Source: Candidatus Thorarchaeota archaeon (GTDB taxonomy: Archaea; Asgardarchaeota; Thorarchaeia; Thorarchaeales; Thorarchaeaceae). From it: DNA of 8,924 nt. The DNA lies in NCBI GenBank assembly GCA_016840245.1, contig JAEOST010000614.1, forward strand, positions 1 to 8,924. Direction: 5' to 3'. Position 1 is the first letter of the stretch, and the number at the start of each line of letters is the position of its first letter. A model generated the notes under the pieces. It worked only from the letters and a program-made list of their open reading frames with translations, was not told the DNA's origin and did not search any database. This document shows positions 1 to 6,779 of this stretch, piece by piece. The translations under genes and the position numbers were made by a program.

Positions 1-2
1 TG

Positions 3-62
3 GCAGAGGCAAAGGAGTTCCTACAGAGAACTATGAACCTAGTATTTGATGCGACTGAATAG
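3..62 (+). CDS. C-terminal tail of an unidentified gene (partial)
   Basis: The third forward frame is open from the window edge and ends in TAG at 60-62. It encodes the 19-residue tail AEAKEFLQRTMNLVFDATE, which has an amphipathic-helix look. The other two forward frames stop at 36 and 49. No start-to-stop frame worth naming is seen on the minus strand here. The gene would converge on the lipid synthase gene that ends at 95. Too little is present to name a family, and with so few codons a chance open frame cannot be excluded. Confidence 0.35.
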   Translation, partial: AEAKEFLQRTMNLVFDATE

Positions 63-94
63 ATACATAGTACACGAGATAGTACTCAGTATAA

Positions 95-796
95 TCAGTC
101 ATCAGATGTTTCTGCATTATCTGAAGCAAGAATTACTTTGTGAGCGTAAGCAAGTCGTTGTGCTACAGTGATGTGGGATAGAACTCCAACAACTACAATG
201 AGCAATGTCAGGATGTTGTATATCTGAATATTCAGGAAGAATGTTGTGACATCTAGTGAAATTGCATTGAGGAAATCAGTCCAAATGTTTGTGGTTGGAA
301 TAGCAATCAAGAGAATGCCTGCAATCTGGAGAATGAGTTTCTCTTGTCGTTCTGCAATACCAACTGCACAATTGTCCATGCCACCAACAGACTCTGCTTT
401 AGCTCTGGTGAAACTTGCCATTATCATTCCAAAGAGAGTAAAGAAGCCCCAGAACCATGGTATGTAAGGCTCAGAGCCACCAACAGGTCCCATCATGAGT
501 CCTAGCAAGAAGAAGAACTCAGCATATCTGTCGAGTGTATGATCGAATGTAGCTCCAAAGGGAGTTCCCAAGTTGGCTGCTCGAGCTACGGCTCCATCAA
601 ACATGTCAAGAACCACGGTTAGAATCATCACTGCTAAGCCTATGAGGAGTTCACCTAGATAGAATAGGTAGGCAGCAAACATAGCCACAACTAATGTCAG
701 ACCGGTAATCATGTTTGGAGTGATACCAGTCCGTGCTAAGGCCTTGCCAACTGGTGCCATCACTTTCTGATATTGTTGCCTCAATTTGCCCAGCAT
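95..796 (-). CDS. CDP-alcohol phosphatidyltransferase, probable archaetidylinositol-phosphate synthase
   Basis: This 233-residue integral membrane enzyme carries the full family signature at residues 64-89: D64, D67-G68, A71-R72, G81, D85 and D89, in the D-x2-DG-x2-AR-x8-G-x3-D-x3-D spacing. The aspartates bind the metals and the CDP moiety. Several hydrophobic segments (about 33-62, 91-104, 112-128, 153-167 and 192-209) fit the usual six-helix fold. The family transfers a phosphoalcohol head group onto a CDP-activated lipid and releases CMP. In archaea the lipid is CDP-archaeol, and the inositol-phosphate enzyme is the commonest type with a downstream RAKAESVGG-like stretch (131-139) and an ER-containing stretch (149-150). 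A glycerol-phosphate or serine head group cannot be ruled out by eye. The ATG at 796 lies 65 bases after the LysRS stop; its Shine-Dalgarno is weak, with an AGGA about 11 bases upstream. Confidence 0.9.
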   Translation of the reverse strand: MLGKLRQQYQKVMAPVGKALARTGITPNMITGLTLVVAMFAAYLFYLGELLIGLAVMILTVVLDMFDGAVARAANLGTPFGATFDHTLDRYAEFFFLLGLMMGPVGGSEPYIPWFWGFFTLFGMIMASFTRAKAESVGGMDNCAVGIAERQEKLILQIAGILLIAIPTTNIWTDFLNAISLDVTTFFLNIQIYNILTLLIVVVGVLSHITVAQRLAYAHKVILASDNAETSDD

Positions 797-851
797 TCTT
801 TACTCAATCCTGCGTGATTGCCCGGCTGAGATTTGGTTCTCTAATAAACGT

Positions 852-860
852 GATTATATA
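852..860 (-). promoter_or_regulatory. candidate TATA-like promoter element for the lipid synthase gene
   Basis: Read on the minus strand this is TATATAATC, the most AT-rich, TATA-box-like stretch in the 65-base gap between LysRS and the phosphatidyltransferase. An archaeal start site about 25 bases downstream would leave a leader of roughly 35 bases. The element lies just outside the LysRS stop codon. The gene could equally be read through from LysRS; the assignment rests on composition and spacing only. Confidence 0.35.
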
Positions 861-861
861 C

Positions 862-2529
862 TCAGAGAATACTGGAGATTCTCTCTGCCACCCATTCTGA
901 CCCGAGTGTGTTGATAAATGGACCAAGTCTAGGACCAGACTTCCTCGAAATCAAGATACGATACAGGATTAGGAATGCACGTTTCGGCTTCAATTCAACT
1001 TCACGAGCTGTGTTAAATATCGTAGATTGGATAGCATCATCATCTAGAGTTCCTGCTTTGAATGCCTCAACTAGTTTGGATAGGAATGTCTTATCATCCT
1101 CAGTCAATGTAGCAACAATATCGCTTGATACTGAATCTGGAATATCGACAATGTCACGTTCACTGCCAAACTCCTTCACCCAACCAAGAGCACGCTCAAG
1201 CCGTTTGGGTATGAGAGCCTTTGACTCAGCTGATACTTCATCAAGATTGTATTGCTTCTTTAGCACATCATAACAGCGTTGCAGAATAGTATCCTTGTCA
1301 AGTATGGATTGAAGCTGGGCTGTTACTATTGCAAATTTGAAAGGAAGTTTAGGAATATATTCGTCGCTGATTGGTCGCACTTCAGTCAATGGATAGAGTA
1401 GTTTTGCCAGTTTCTGTTTTTCATCATCAGCTTCATCGAGTCCGTAATAGGTCCTTTCAAAGGACTCGTAGATGTCAATCAAATCTGGAATTTGTTCTGT
1501 TTCTATATTGTTTGCTCGTTCGATATCCGTTCTAGTTACGATATATCTGTATAATTCAGGTGGTGAAACATTCAACCATGATCTAGGAGTAAATACGATT
1601 CCTCTAGATGTGCTCATGTCGCGTCCACCAAAACGGACCCATTCAAATGGTACCTTAACTGGTCCAGACCAGTCAAAAATACGTCTGGACATCTCTAGAC
1701 CGGTCTCATATGACCCACCTTTCACAGAGTGGTCTTTCCCAGCGGGTTCACAGGTGATGTTCAAAACATACCATTTCGCAGGCCAATCGACTCTCCATGA
1801 GAGCTTCACTCTTAGTTTATCCAGATGTTCGGTTTCTGAGTGCTCACAATGTGCACACGTGTAAGACACCTCATTGGTCTCAGGATTGAATGCGGTGACT
1901 CGATTGGGTACTATCGAACCCTTACCACCAGATTGCAACCTTCCACAGACGGGACAGATAACCGAAGCTGGATACCAGTCCTTCATCGAAGTGATATATT
2001 CCGCCTTTTGTGTTTCATCGAAGTCACGGGCCACGTATTCAATCAGAATCTCTCGGATTGTTTCTGTATGATTCAAGCAAACACGAACAGCTTCAAGCAT
2101 TTCTTTTGTTTCGTAGAGTTTTGACTGCCATACAACCTCAGGGTCAGCTCCAAAATCTGGAAATACTTCAATCAGCTCATTTGCCCAATGCGCACCCAGA
2201 CTCTCACAACAGCCAGATGGATCTGGCGCATCCGAATATGGAACACCCATGTATTCATCAGGAGAGAGAGTCATACTCGGTGGGAATGAACGGATTGGAT
2301 CATAATCATCTACAACAAACATTGTCTTTGCTTTTTTTCCTGAGTCCTGAAGTTCCCGCTTAATGACATCCGCTATGATGATTTCTTTCATGAAGCTAAC
2401 AGGTATTATTCCACTCGTACTCTTCCCGGTCGAGATTAGATACTCGTCGACGTTTCGTTCTAATACTTCATCAACTATATCTCGAATCCAATGGATTGAG
2501 AACTCTTCAACGGGGGTCTCTTCAGGCAT
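862..2529 (-). CDS. lysS: Class I lysyl-tRNA synthetase with an altered HIGH motif
   Basis: From the preferred start this is a 555-residue class I LysRS, collinear with archaeal enzymes to the C terminus. Recognisable pieces are DDYDPIR (74-80), two CxxC zinc-type pairs (C192/C195 and C225/C228), WRVDWP (245-250), EPAGKDH (261-267), GGSYETG (271-277), a KMSKS-region MSTSRG (305-310) and a C-terminal GPRLGPF block (532-538). The family activates lysine with ATP and charges tRNA-Lys in the cytoplasm. Two points are odd. The segment that normally reads TPSGxxHxGN reads STSGIIPVSF (37-46), so the HIGH-type His, Gly and Asn become Pro43, Ser45 and Phe46. The second KMSKS lysine is Arg. The gene may be a divergent functional LysRS or a paralogue with a changed role. 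An ATG also occurs two codons upstream (2535), but GAGGA abuts it and is six bases from the ATG chosen here. Confidence 0.92.
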   Translation of the reverse strand: MPEETPVEEFSIHWIRDIVDEVLERNVDEYLISTGKSTSGIIPVSFMKEIIIADVIKRELQDSGKKAKTMFVVDDYDPIRSFPPSMTLSPDEYMGVPYSDAPDPSGCCESLGAHWANELIEVFPDFGADPEVVWQSKLYETKEMLEAVRVCLNHTETIREILIEYVARDFDETQKAEYITSMKDWYPASVICPVCGRLQSGGKGSIVPNRVTAFNPETNEVSYTCAHCEHSETEHLDKLRVKLSWRVDWPAKWYVLNITCEPAGKDHSVKGGSYETGLEMSRRIFDWSGPVKVPFEWVRFGGRDMSTSRGIVFTPRSWLNVSPPELYRYIVTRTDIERANNIETEQIPDLIDIYESFERTYYGLDEADDEKQKLAKLLYPLTEVRPISDEYIPKLPFKFAIVTAQLQSILDKDTILQRCYDVLKKQYNLDEVSAESKALIPKRLERALGWVKEFGSERDIVDIPDSVSSDIVATLTEDDKTFLSKLVEAFKAGTLDDDAIQSTIFNTAREVELKPKRAFLILYRILISRKSGPRLGPFINTLGSEWVAERISSIL

Positions 2530-2535
2530 GACCAT

Positions 2536-2540
2536 TCCTC
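2536..2540 (-). promoter_or_regulatory. Shine-Dalgarno site that sets the LysRS start
   Basis: GAGGA on the minus strand sits directly against the ATG at 2535 and six bases before the ATG at 2529. Only the second has workable spacing, so translation most likely starts at 2529. The gap from the permease stop is about 50 bases, short enough for cotranscription. Confidence 0.6.
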
Positions 2541-2580
2541 AGGTCAGGTGCCGTGCAATCTCTAATGAAGCTTACCTATT

Positions 2581-4452
2581 CTAGACTTGAAATTCGGATA
2601 CACGCAAATCGGTTTTACTTGTGAAGAGTAGATATACCGGGATTGCAGCTAGTACGATCACAAGAAATAGAGCGAGAATCATTATTGAAATTATGAAGGG
2701 CAAGTAGAGAATAGATGGCACAGCTGCTTCAGGAACCAAGAATAATGCACTGAAGATGGCACCAACTATGACAGCGGGAATTCCAGATTGTCCTCCGATA
2801 TCAACGCCCTCAGCAATAATACACTTCGCTAGAAATGATGGCTTAGCTCCAACAGAGCGCATGATCACATAGTCCTGAAATCTCCCAAAGACAGAAACTA
2901 GCAGATAGTTCATCAAACTCAGAAATGCACTAACAAGAGCGATGACTGGCAGTGGAAGAAGCAGGGACCATAGGGAAGCCATTGCTTGTCGATTTTGCTC
3001 CAGTAAATCCTGCTGCAAAAAGACTTCAAATCCGTATCCACCCTCAGACAAAATCTCTTCAATCTCTCCAATCAATGTAGAACTATAGTCATCGACCTGT
3101 ACTAGCAATAGGTTTCCTCCAGACAATCCAAGTGTGTCTCGAAGGACAGAGAGGCTTGTTATTGCTACATTTCCGCCGTTCAGTACATCTAACATTATTC
3201 CAGAAACATTGAGGGATACACCGTATACTTCCATGCGTTGGATGAGTGGGTCGTCAAACAGTGTATTCGCCAGCTCACCGCCAATCCAGACCTCTTCTTG
3301 AGAGGTTACTCTTGACCCTTCAAAATACCAATCAGATACAGTATTCTCCCAATCAAGCCCCACTATCAATGTCGATGACTGTCTATGACCACCAACAGTT
3401 GTATAGTATCCCTCCTCTGGATTGGTTGGGTCTTCTACCCAAATGATTGCAGGAAGTTCTTCGACATCTGCATATTCAACAAACCGTTCTTCTATACTTG
3501 TCACACCAACTAATTCAGTGAGATTACCTATCAGTGTACGATTGATGGTGTAGCCCGCTCCACGAAAGTTGAATGACTCATTTAGATATTCACCCTCTAG
3601 AGAATAAGCACTGTAATATTGATCGAGAAGGTCAGGGTGACCGATTGCTATGACGTTTGTACCCCTGCCTCTTGTGATATAGGTATCAGTAGTAGTTTCT
3701 ACTACGCCACCACCAATCCAAAGGACTGAGGCCAGTGTAATACTCAAGAACAGAGAAATCATGGTTCGTCGTCGACCCATGAGGCGGCGTCCTGAAGCTC
3801 TAGTGGCCACCCTCACAGATAATCCCAATTGATCAAGAAATCCAACACGCCGAACTTTCATTCCAACATCGGGATTCATAGCCGTTACAGGTGACTCATT
3901 TACTGTGTCAAATATTGGTTTTTGAGCGGCGAAGTAACCTGCAACGAGATATACGAAACTAAGGACACCTATTTGCAATATCGGGAAGTTGAATGTGAGC
4001 TGAAGACCGGGCATTGCGGAAGTCAGCCAGATGAGTCCCACCATGTAGAGACCAGTTCCGATAGCAATTCCGAAAACAACACTGCCAAGTAATAATGCTA
4101 TAGCCTGAGCGATGAAATGGTCATAGAGTGAGTCAATAGTAGTACCTATGGCCTTCATCAGTGCAATGTCCTTTCTCCTGCTGACCATCTCCAAAGAAAT
4201 TGTACTAGATACGACTACCACGCCAAGTGCAATTACCAGTATTAGTATAGCCCAGATGAATGATTCAAAGAATACACTAAATGCAGACATAGGTCCACCT
4301 GATGTCACAAATAGACTGACATCAAGTAGAACATTGGCGAACAAGAACAAAAACGTTGTAGCTGTGACCACTGTCACCATCGTGAGAAGTATCAAGCTTG
4401 TTCGAAACGGTCTTCTCTTGAGGTCACGTGAAGCATAATCTTGTTCAGACAT
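2581..4452 (-). CDS. FtsX/MacB-type ABC transporter permease
   Basis: A 623-residue membrane protein with two FtsX-type halves. About eight helices are visible (roughly 17-43, 63-85, 114-140, 159-176, 229-251, 493-520, 555-577 and 583-611). The conserved loops after helix 2 (RRKDIALMKAIG, 92-103) and helix 6 (RFQDYVIMRSVG, 524-535) are the FtsX coupling segments that contact the ATPase. Between helices 5 and 6 lies an extracytoplasmic domain of about 240 residues; the first half has only about 20 residues in the matching place. Such permeases act with a LolD/MacB ATPase in export, lipoprotein handling or mechanotransmission; the substrate is not evident. The open frame extends 23 codons upstream, but the ATG at 4452 is preferred because a GGAGTG lies 10 bases before it and the ATG overlaps the ATPase stop. 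The N terminus MSEQDYASRDLKRRP then leads straight into helix 1, as is usual. Confidence 0.93.
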   Translation of the reverse strand: MSEQDYASRDLKRRPFRTSLILLTMVTVVTATTFLFLFANVLLDVSLFVTSGGPMSAFSVFFESFIWAILILVIALGVVVVSSTISLEMVSRRKDIALMKAIGTTIDSLYDHFIAQAIALLLGSVVFGIAIGTGLYMVGLIWLTSAMPGLQLTFNFPILQIGVLSFVYLVAGYFAAQKPIFDTVNESPVTAMNPDVGMKVRRVGFLDQLGLSVRVATRASGRRLMGRRRTMISLFLSITLASVLWIGGGVVETTTDTYITRGRGTNVIAIGHPDLLDQYYSAYSLEGEYLNESFNFRGAGYTINRTLIGNLTELVGVTSIEERFVEYADVEELPAIIWVEDPTNPEEGYYTTVGGHRQSSTLIVGLDWENTVSDWYFEGSRVTSQEEVWIGGELANTLFDDPLIQRMEVYGVSLNVSGIMLDVLNGGNVAITSLSVLRDTLGLSGGNLLLVQVDDYSSTLIGEIEEILSEGGYGFEVFLQQDLLEQNRQAMASLWSLLLPLPVIALVSAFLSLMNYLLVSVFGRFQDYVIMRSVGAKPSFLAKCIIAEGVDIGGQSGIPAVIVGAIFSALFLVPEAAVPSILYLPFIISIMILALFLVIVLAAIPVYLLFTSKTDLRVSEFQV

Positions 4453-5197
4453 CAGATACCAACACTCCGCCTGACATGCGTAAATGTCTAACACCTGGAA
4501 CAGAGATAATATCTGAGTCATGTGTCATAACAAGTAGTGTCTTCCCGCCCTGATTGAACTCTTTCAGAAGATCCCGGACCATCTGAGCACTCTCTTCATC
4601 AAGGTTAGCTGTTGGCTCGTCAGCCAGAATAATTGACGGGTTGTTGGCTGTGGCACGAGCTATAGCAACTCGCTGTTGTTCTCCAGAACTTAGTTGCCAA
4701 GGAAGATGGTCAAGGCGTTCACCTAGACCAACTCGTTCAAGAAGTTTGGTTGCGATCTCACGGAGTTCTGTTTCACTTTTATCCGAGAGCTGCATTGGGA
4801 ACATTACATTTTCCATAGCAGTAAGTGTTGAGATGAGGTTGTAGCTTTGGAAAATATATCCCGTGTTAGATAGCCTAAAGGTGGCTCTGAAAGACTCATC
4901 GTAATCCCCGATTGGTACATCCATGACGAGAACTCGTCCTTCAGTTGCATGGTCTATTGATCCAACCAAATTCAGCAGGGTCGTCTTGCCCGATCCTGAA
5001 TGACCTGAAACCACTACAAATTCACCGGGATGTATTTCAAGACTCACATTGTCTAAGGCACGGATCTCTCGTTTACCTATCTTATAGACGCGTGATACAT
5101 CCGTAAGCTTGACAGCAAACTCGACATCATCCATTCCATCAACGTCATCCAAATCCTCATCATCATAGTGTGATCCAAGTAACGGTTCCTCAGCCAT
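4445..5197 (-). CDS. ABC transporter ATPase, LolD/MacB family
   Basis: This 250-residue cytoplasmic ATPase has every ABC motif in order: Walker A GHSGSGKT (65-72), Q-loop at Gln117 in FQSYNL, signature LSSGEQQ (169-175), Walker B IILADEP (189-195), D-loop NLDEES (198-203) and the H-loop His226. The short loop and FQSYNLI stretch are typical of the LolD/MacB/FtsE group that pairs with FtsX-type permeases, and such a permease follows with an 8-base overlap. It powers that transporter by ATP hydrolysis. An unusual acidic N-terminal extension (about residues 11-25, rich in Asp and Glu) precedes the usual start of the fold. The ATG at 5197 has a GGGGG-type Shine-Dalgarno 8 bases upstream. The gap of 108 bases to the preceding regulator gene holds a dyad that could control it. 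Confidence 0.97.
   Translation of the reverse strand: MAEEPLLGSHYDDEDLDDVDGMDDVEFAVKLTDVSRVYKIGKREIRALDNVSLEIHPGEFVVVSGHSGSGKTTLLNLVGSIDHATEGRVLVMDVPIGDYDESFRATFRLSNTGYIFQSYNLISTLTAMENVMFPMQLSDKSETELREIATKLLERVGLGERLDHLPWQLSSGEQQRVAIARATANNPSIILADEPTANLDEESAQMVRDLLKEFNQGGKTLLVMTHDSDIISVPGVRHLRMSGGVLVSDV
4463..4468 (-). promoter_or_regulatory. Shine-Dalgarno site for the permease, inside the ATPase gene
   Basis: GGAGTG on the minus strand lies 10 bases before the ATG at 4452, within the last codons of the ATPase gene. Together with the 8-base ATGTCTGA overlap of start and stop, it supports coupled translation of the two transporter subunits and argues against the longer permease frame beginning at 4521. 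Confidence 0.55.
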
Positions 5198-5228
5198 TAG
5201 AGATACCCCCTGCAGTATGCAGAAGTCG

Positions 5229-5247
5229 GTACAGACGTAAGCTGTAC
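5229..5247. promoter_or_regulatory. candidate operator dyad upstream of the ABC ATPase
   Basis: A perfect inverted repeat of GTACAG and CTGTAC with a 7-base spacer lies about 31 bases before the ATPase start codon. It is in the leader region if the TATA-like element at 5284-5290 is used. No T-run follows on the minus strand, so it looks more like a protein-binding site than a terminator. The neighbouring membrane-bound winged-helix regulator is the obvious candidate binder, but that is inference. Confidence 0.4.
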
Positions 5248-5283
5248 TCTTACCAAATCAGTCTTTGCGCCTACATATCGAAA

Positions 5284-5290
5284 GATAAAG
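5284..5290 (-). promoter_or_regulatory. candidate TATA-like element for the ABC transporter operon
   Basis: The minus strand reads CTTTATC in a pyrimidine-rich stretch, 87 bases before the ATPase start. A start site about 25 bases downstream would fall near 5260 and put the dyad at 5229-5247 within the first part of the leader. Support is weak and compositional. Confidence 0.3.
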
Positions 5291-5305
5291 GTAGAGTTTG
5301 GACAA

Positions 5306-6067
5306 TTAGTGTACTAGAAGTCCAAACCCAGACAATGACTCCATCGCCCAATCAGTAACAATAAGTGGTTTCTCACGTCCGAAGACACGAACGGTGTTCA
5401 GCACATCTGATTTGACAAGGTGGCTGATGTAGTAAGATATTAAGCTCTTGTCTAGTGATAGTGTTCGGCTAAGTTCAGCTTGAGTCACCATTTCACGTGT
5501 GGAACATTCTGTAATGATTGACTGAATCGTTGGATTTCTTACTAGAGCTGTGAGCCGGAGAACTTGAACATCTTGTGAAAAGTCAGGCATGAAAAAGTGC
5601 TTTGTATTTCCACACTTTATCGATTTGATGAAGCCATCTTCCTCCAGTTGATTGATATGATACTGGAGGGCGCCCATGGCACAACCAAGCCAGCGATGCA
5701 GCTCTCTAAGGTGAATACCCGGGTTCATTGCTATCCCGTCTAATATCCGATCTCTTAATTTTGAGGTCCGCTCACTTGATTTACGGTCTACCGAAACCGT
5801 ACCTAACGAAATTGCGAACAAACTAGTTAGTCCAAAGTCAAAAACACCCGAGTCAGGAAACACAACAATAGTACCAATGTCTATGGGTTTCAAGAATATA
5901 GTGACATTGATTGATTCTGCACTTGAGTATGATCTACCTGGAGTGTCTTGAATTGCAAAATCTGGACCTCCATTGAGAGCTCCAATAAGAACAAGACTAA
6001 CAAGTCCAGATAGTACAAGTCCTAAAGCAAGGACTGAAATGATAGTCTTAGTTCTACCTATTGACAT
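5306..6067 (-). CDS. Membrane-anchored regulator with two winged-helix domains
   Basis: From the preferred ATG this is 253 residues. A strong hydrophobic helix (8-31) and a weaker one (about 75-93) bracket a short segment predicted to face outside. Two winged-helix units follow on the cytoplasmic side: about 103-162, with recognition-helix-like GALQYHINQLEEDGFI, and about 175-240, with KSLISYYISHLVKSDVL. This is the architecture of a one-component membrane-bound transcription regulator, seen repeatedly in archaea. The ABC exporter genes follow on the same strand, suggesting that the regulator senses an external or membrane signal and controls them. Start choice: an upstream TTG (6082) and ATG (6079) are in frame, but GGTGGT lies 4 to 6 bases before the ATG at 6067 and gives the cleanest N terminus, MSIGRTK. 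Ligand and targets are unknown. An accessory role in competence or adhesion cannot be excluded. Confidence 0.82.
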   Translation of the reverse strand: MSIGRTKTIISVLALGLVLSGLVSLVLIGALNGGPDFAIQDTPGRSYSSAESINVTIFLKPIDIGTIVVFPDSGVFDFGLTSLFAISLGTVSVDRKSSERTSKLRDRILDGIAMNPGIHLRELHRWLGCAMGALQYHINQLEEDGFIKSIKCGNTKHFFMPDFSQDVQVLRLTALVRNPTIQSIITECSTREMVTQAELSRTLSLDKSLISYYISHLVKSDVLNTVRVFGREKPLIVTDWAMESLSGFGLLVH

Positions 6068-6090
6068 TTCTACCACCATCAAAAATACAA

Positions 6091-6112
6091 GTAGTTCCTA
6101 ATTAAGGACTAC
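6091..6112. promoter_or_regulatory. imperfect palindrome before the regulator gene (operator or terminator)
   Basis: A 22-base dyad has arms GTAG(T)TCCT and AGGACTAC around an AATTA centre. It pairs as an 8-base-pair stem with one bulge and a 5-base loop, and it matches its own reverse complement at 18 of 22 positions. It lies 23 bases before the regulator start at 6067 and after the V4R stop at 6144. Read on the minus strand it is followed by TTGTATTTTTG, so a terminator for the V4R gene is possible. Its AT-rich centre and position just before the regulator also suit an operator for autoregulation. Sequence alone does not decide. Confidence 0.45.
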
Positions 6113-6143
6113 GTTTGTAGAAAGGTCGTACTATTGAGGAGAA

Positions 6144-6686
6144 TTACCCTCGAGCTGGAGCTGACATCGTAATTTTGAATGTACAGGTTCCGTCTCCAGA
6201 AGACATACAGGTTTCTTCGAGGATAACCAATTTCTCGTATTCGAGTCTATTGAAGTCTGTGAGGTACTCCATTACAGACTCGATGAATCCCTTCAGGAAA
6301 TAGCAGGTTGGCTCCTCGCTTGTATATCCAGATGCATATGGATTATCACTAATCTCAATTATAGCTTCTTCATCAAGCCAGAGTTTGTAGAGCTTGGTTA
6401 TTCTTACATCACCGAATGGAATGATAAGAATCTCGAGTGCGAGTTTGATGAATTCAATAATACCCTTGAAATCCCCAGGTGGTTTTTGTTTACCAACTCT
6501 GAAGTACTCACGTTGTGTTTCAAGGCCAGCAAGTCGACCTGCACTATAATAGAGGTCCATAACACGGTCCGGAAACATCACTGCAATTCGGTTACCAATT
6601 TTGTTCCAAGTCTTGGAGAAGAAGGCTCGCATCAAATCTCGTTCCTTGAGCTTGCCGGTCCACCATTCAAGAGGTTCATTTGCCAT
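6144..6686 (-). CDS. V4R (4-vinyl reductase) domain protein, Bet3-related fold
   Basis: The 180-residue soluble protein ends in a recognisable V4R block: EEPTCYFLKGFIESVMEYL (125-143), then EETCMSSGDGTCTFKI (157-172). The three cysteines C128, C160 and C168, with the Gly-Asp-Gly turn before the last, are the family hallmark. V4R domains share the fold of the TRAPP subunit Bet3 and bind small hydrophobic ligands or metal/haem-type cofactors in other proteins. The first ~115 residues (residues 70-110 include a hydrophobic helix-like stretch) are not recognised beyond this. The ATG at 6686 has GGGAG 8 bases upstream. It follows the Bet3-like gene after 93 bases that hold a TATA-like element, so it may have its own promoter. 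The ligand is unknown; regulator or adaptor is more likely than enzyme. Confidence 0.8.
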   Translation of the reverse strand: MANEPLEWWTGKLKERDLMRAFFSKTWNKIGNRIAVMFPDRVMDLYYSAGRLAGLETQREYFRVGKQKPPGDFKGIIEFIKLALEILIIPFGDVRITKLYKLWLDEEAIIEISDNPYASGYTSEEPTCYFLKGFIESVMEYLTDFNRLEYEKLVILEETCMSSGDGTCTFKITMSAPARG

Positions 6687-6740
6687 TTCAGACGCTCCCG
6701 TTAAGTCAGAAGCGAATTACGACGTTAAGTGCTTTATTAT

Positions 6741-6747
6741 GATATAA
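6741..6747 (-). promoter_or_regulatory. candidate TATA-like element for the V4R gene
   Basis: The minus strand reads TTATATC within an AT-rich stretch in the 93-base gap before the V4R gene. A start near 6718 would leave a leader of about 30 bases and keep the GGGAG ribosome site. The region otherwise shows no gene or strong dyad. Confidence 0.4.
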
Positions 6748-6779
6748 TCAGAGACATACATCAAGAGAGGGTCTGCGCT

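Noticed and set aside
67..86. Direct repeat ATAGTAC (67-73 and 79-85) and short inverted arms AGTAC/GTACT in the convergent gap
   Set aside because: The arms are only 5 bases and no T-run follows, so a terminator or other role is not supported.
1472..1864. Open frame on the plus strand inside the LysRS gene
   Set aside because: It is antisense to a well-supported, motif-rich gene and has no recognisable domain or ribosome site of note.
2010..2363. Plus-strand open frame of 117 codons across the LysRS gene
   Set aside because: It is another shadow of the minus-strand gene; the sequence is composition-like and lacks family features.
4453..4521. 23-codon upstream extension of the permease
   Set aside because: It lies wholly within the ATPase gene and lacks a ribosome site as good as the one before 4452.
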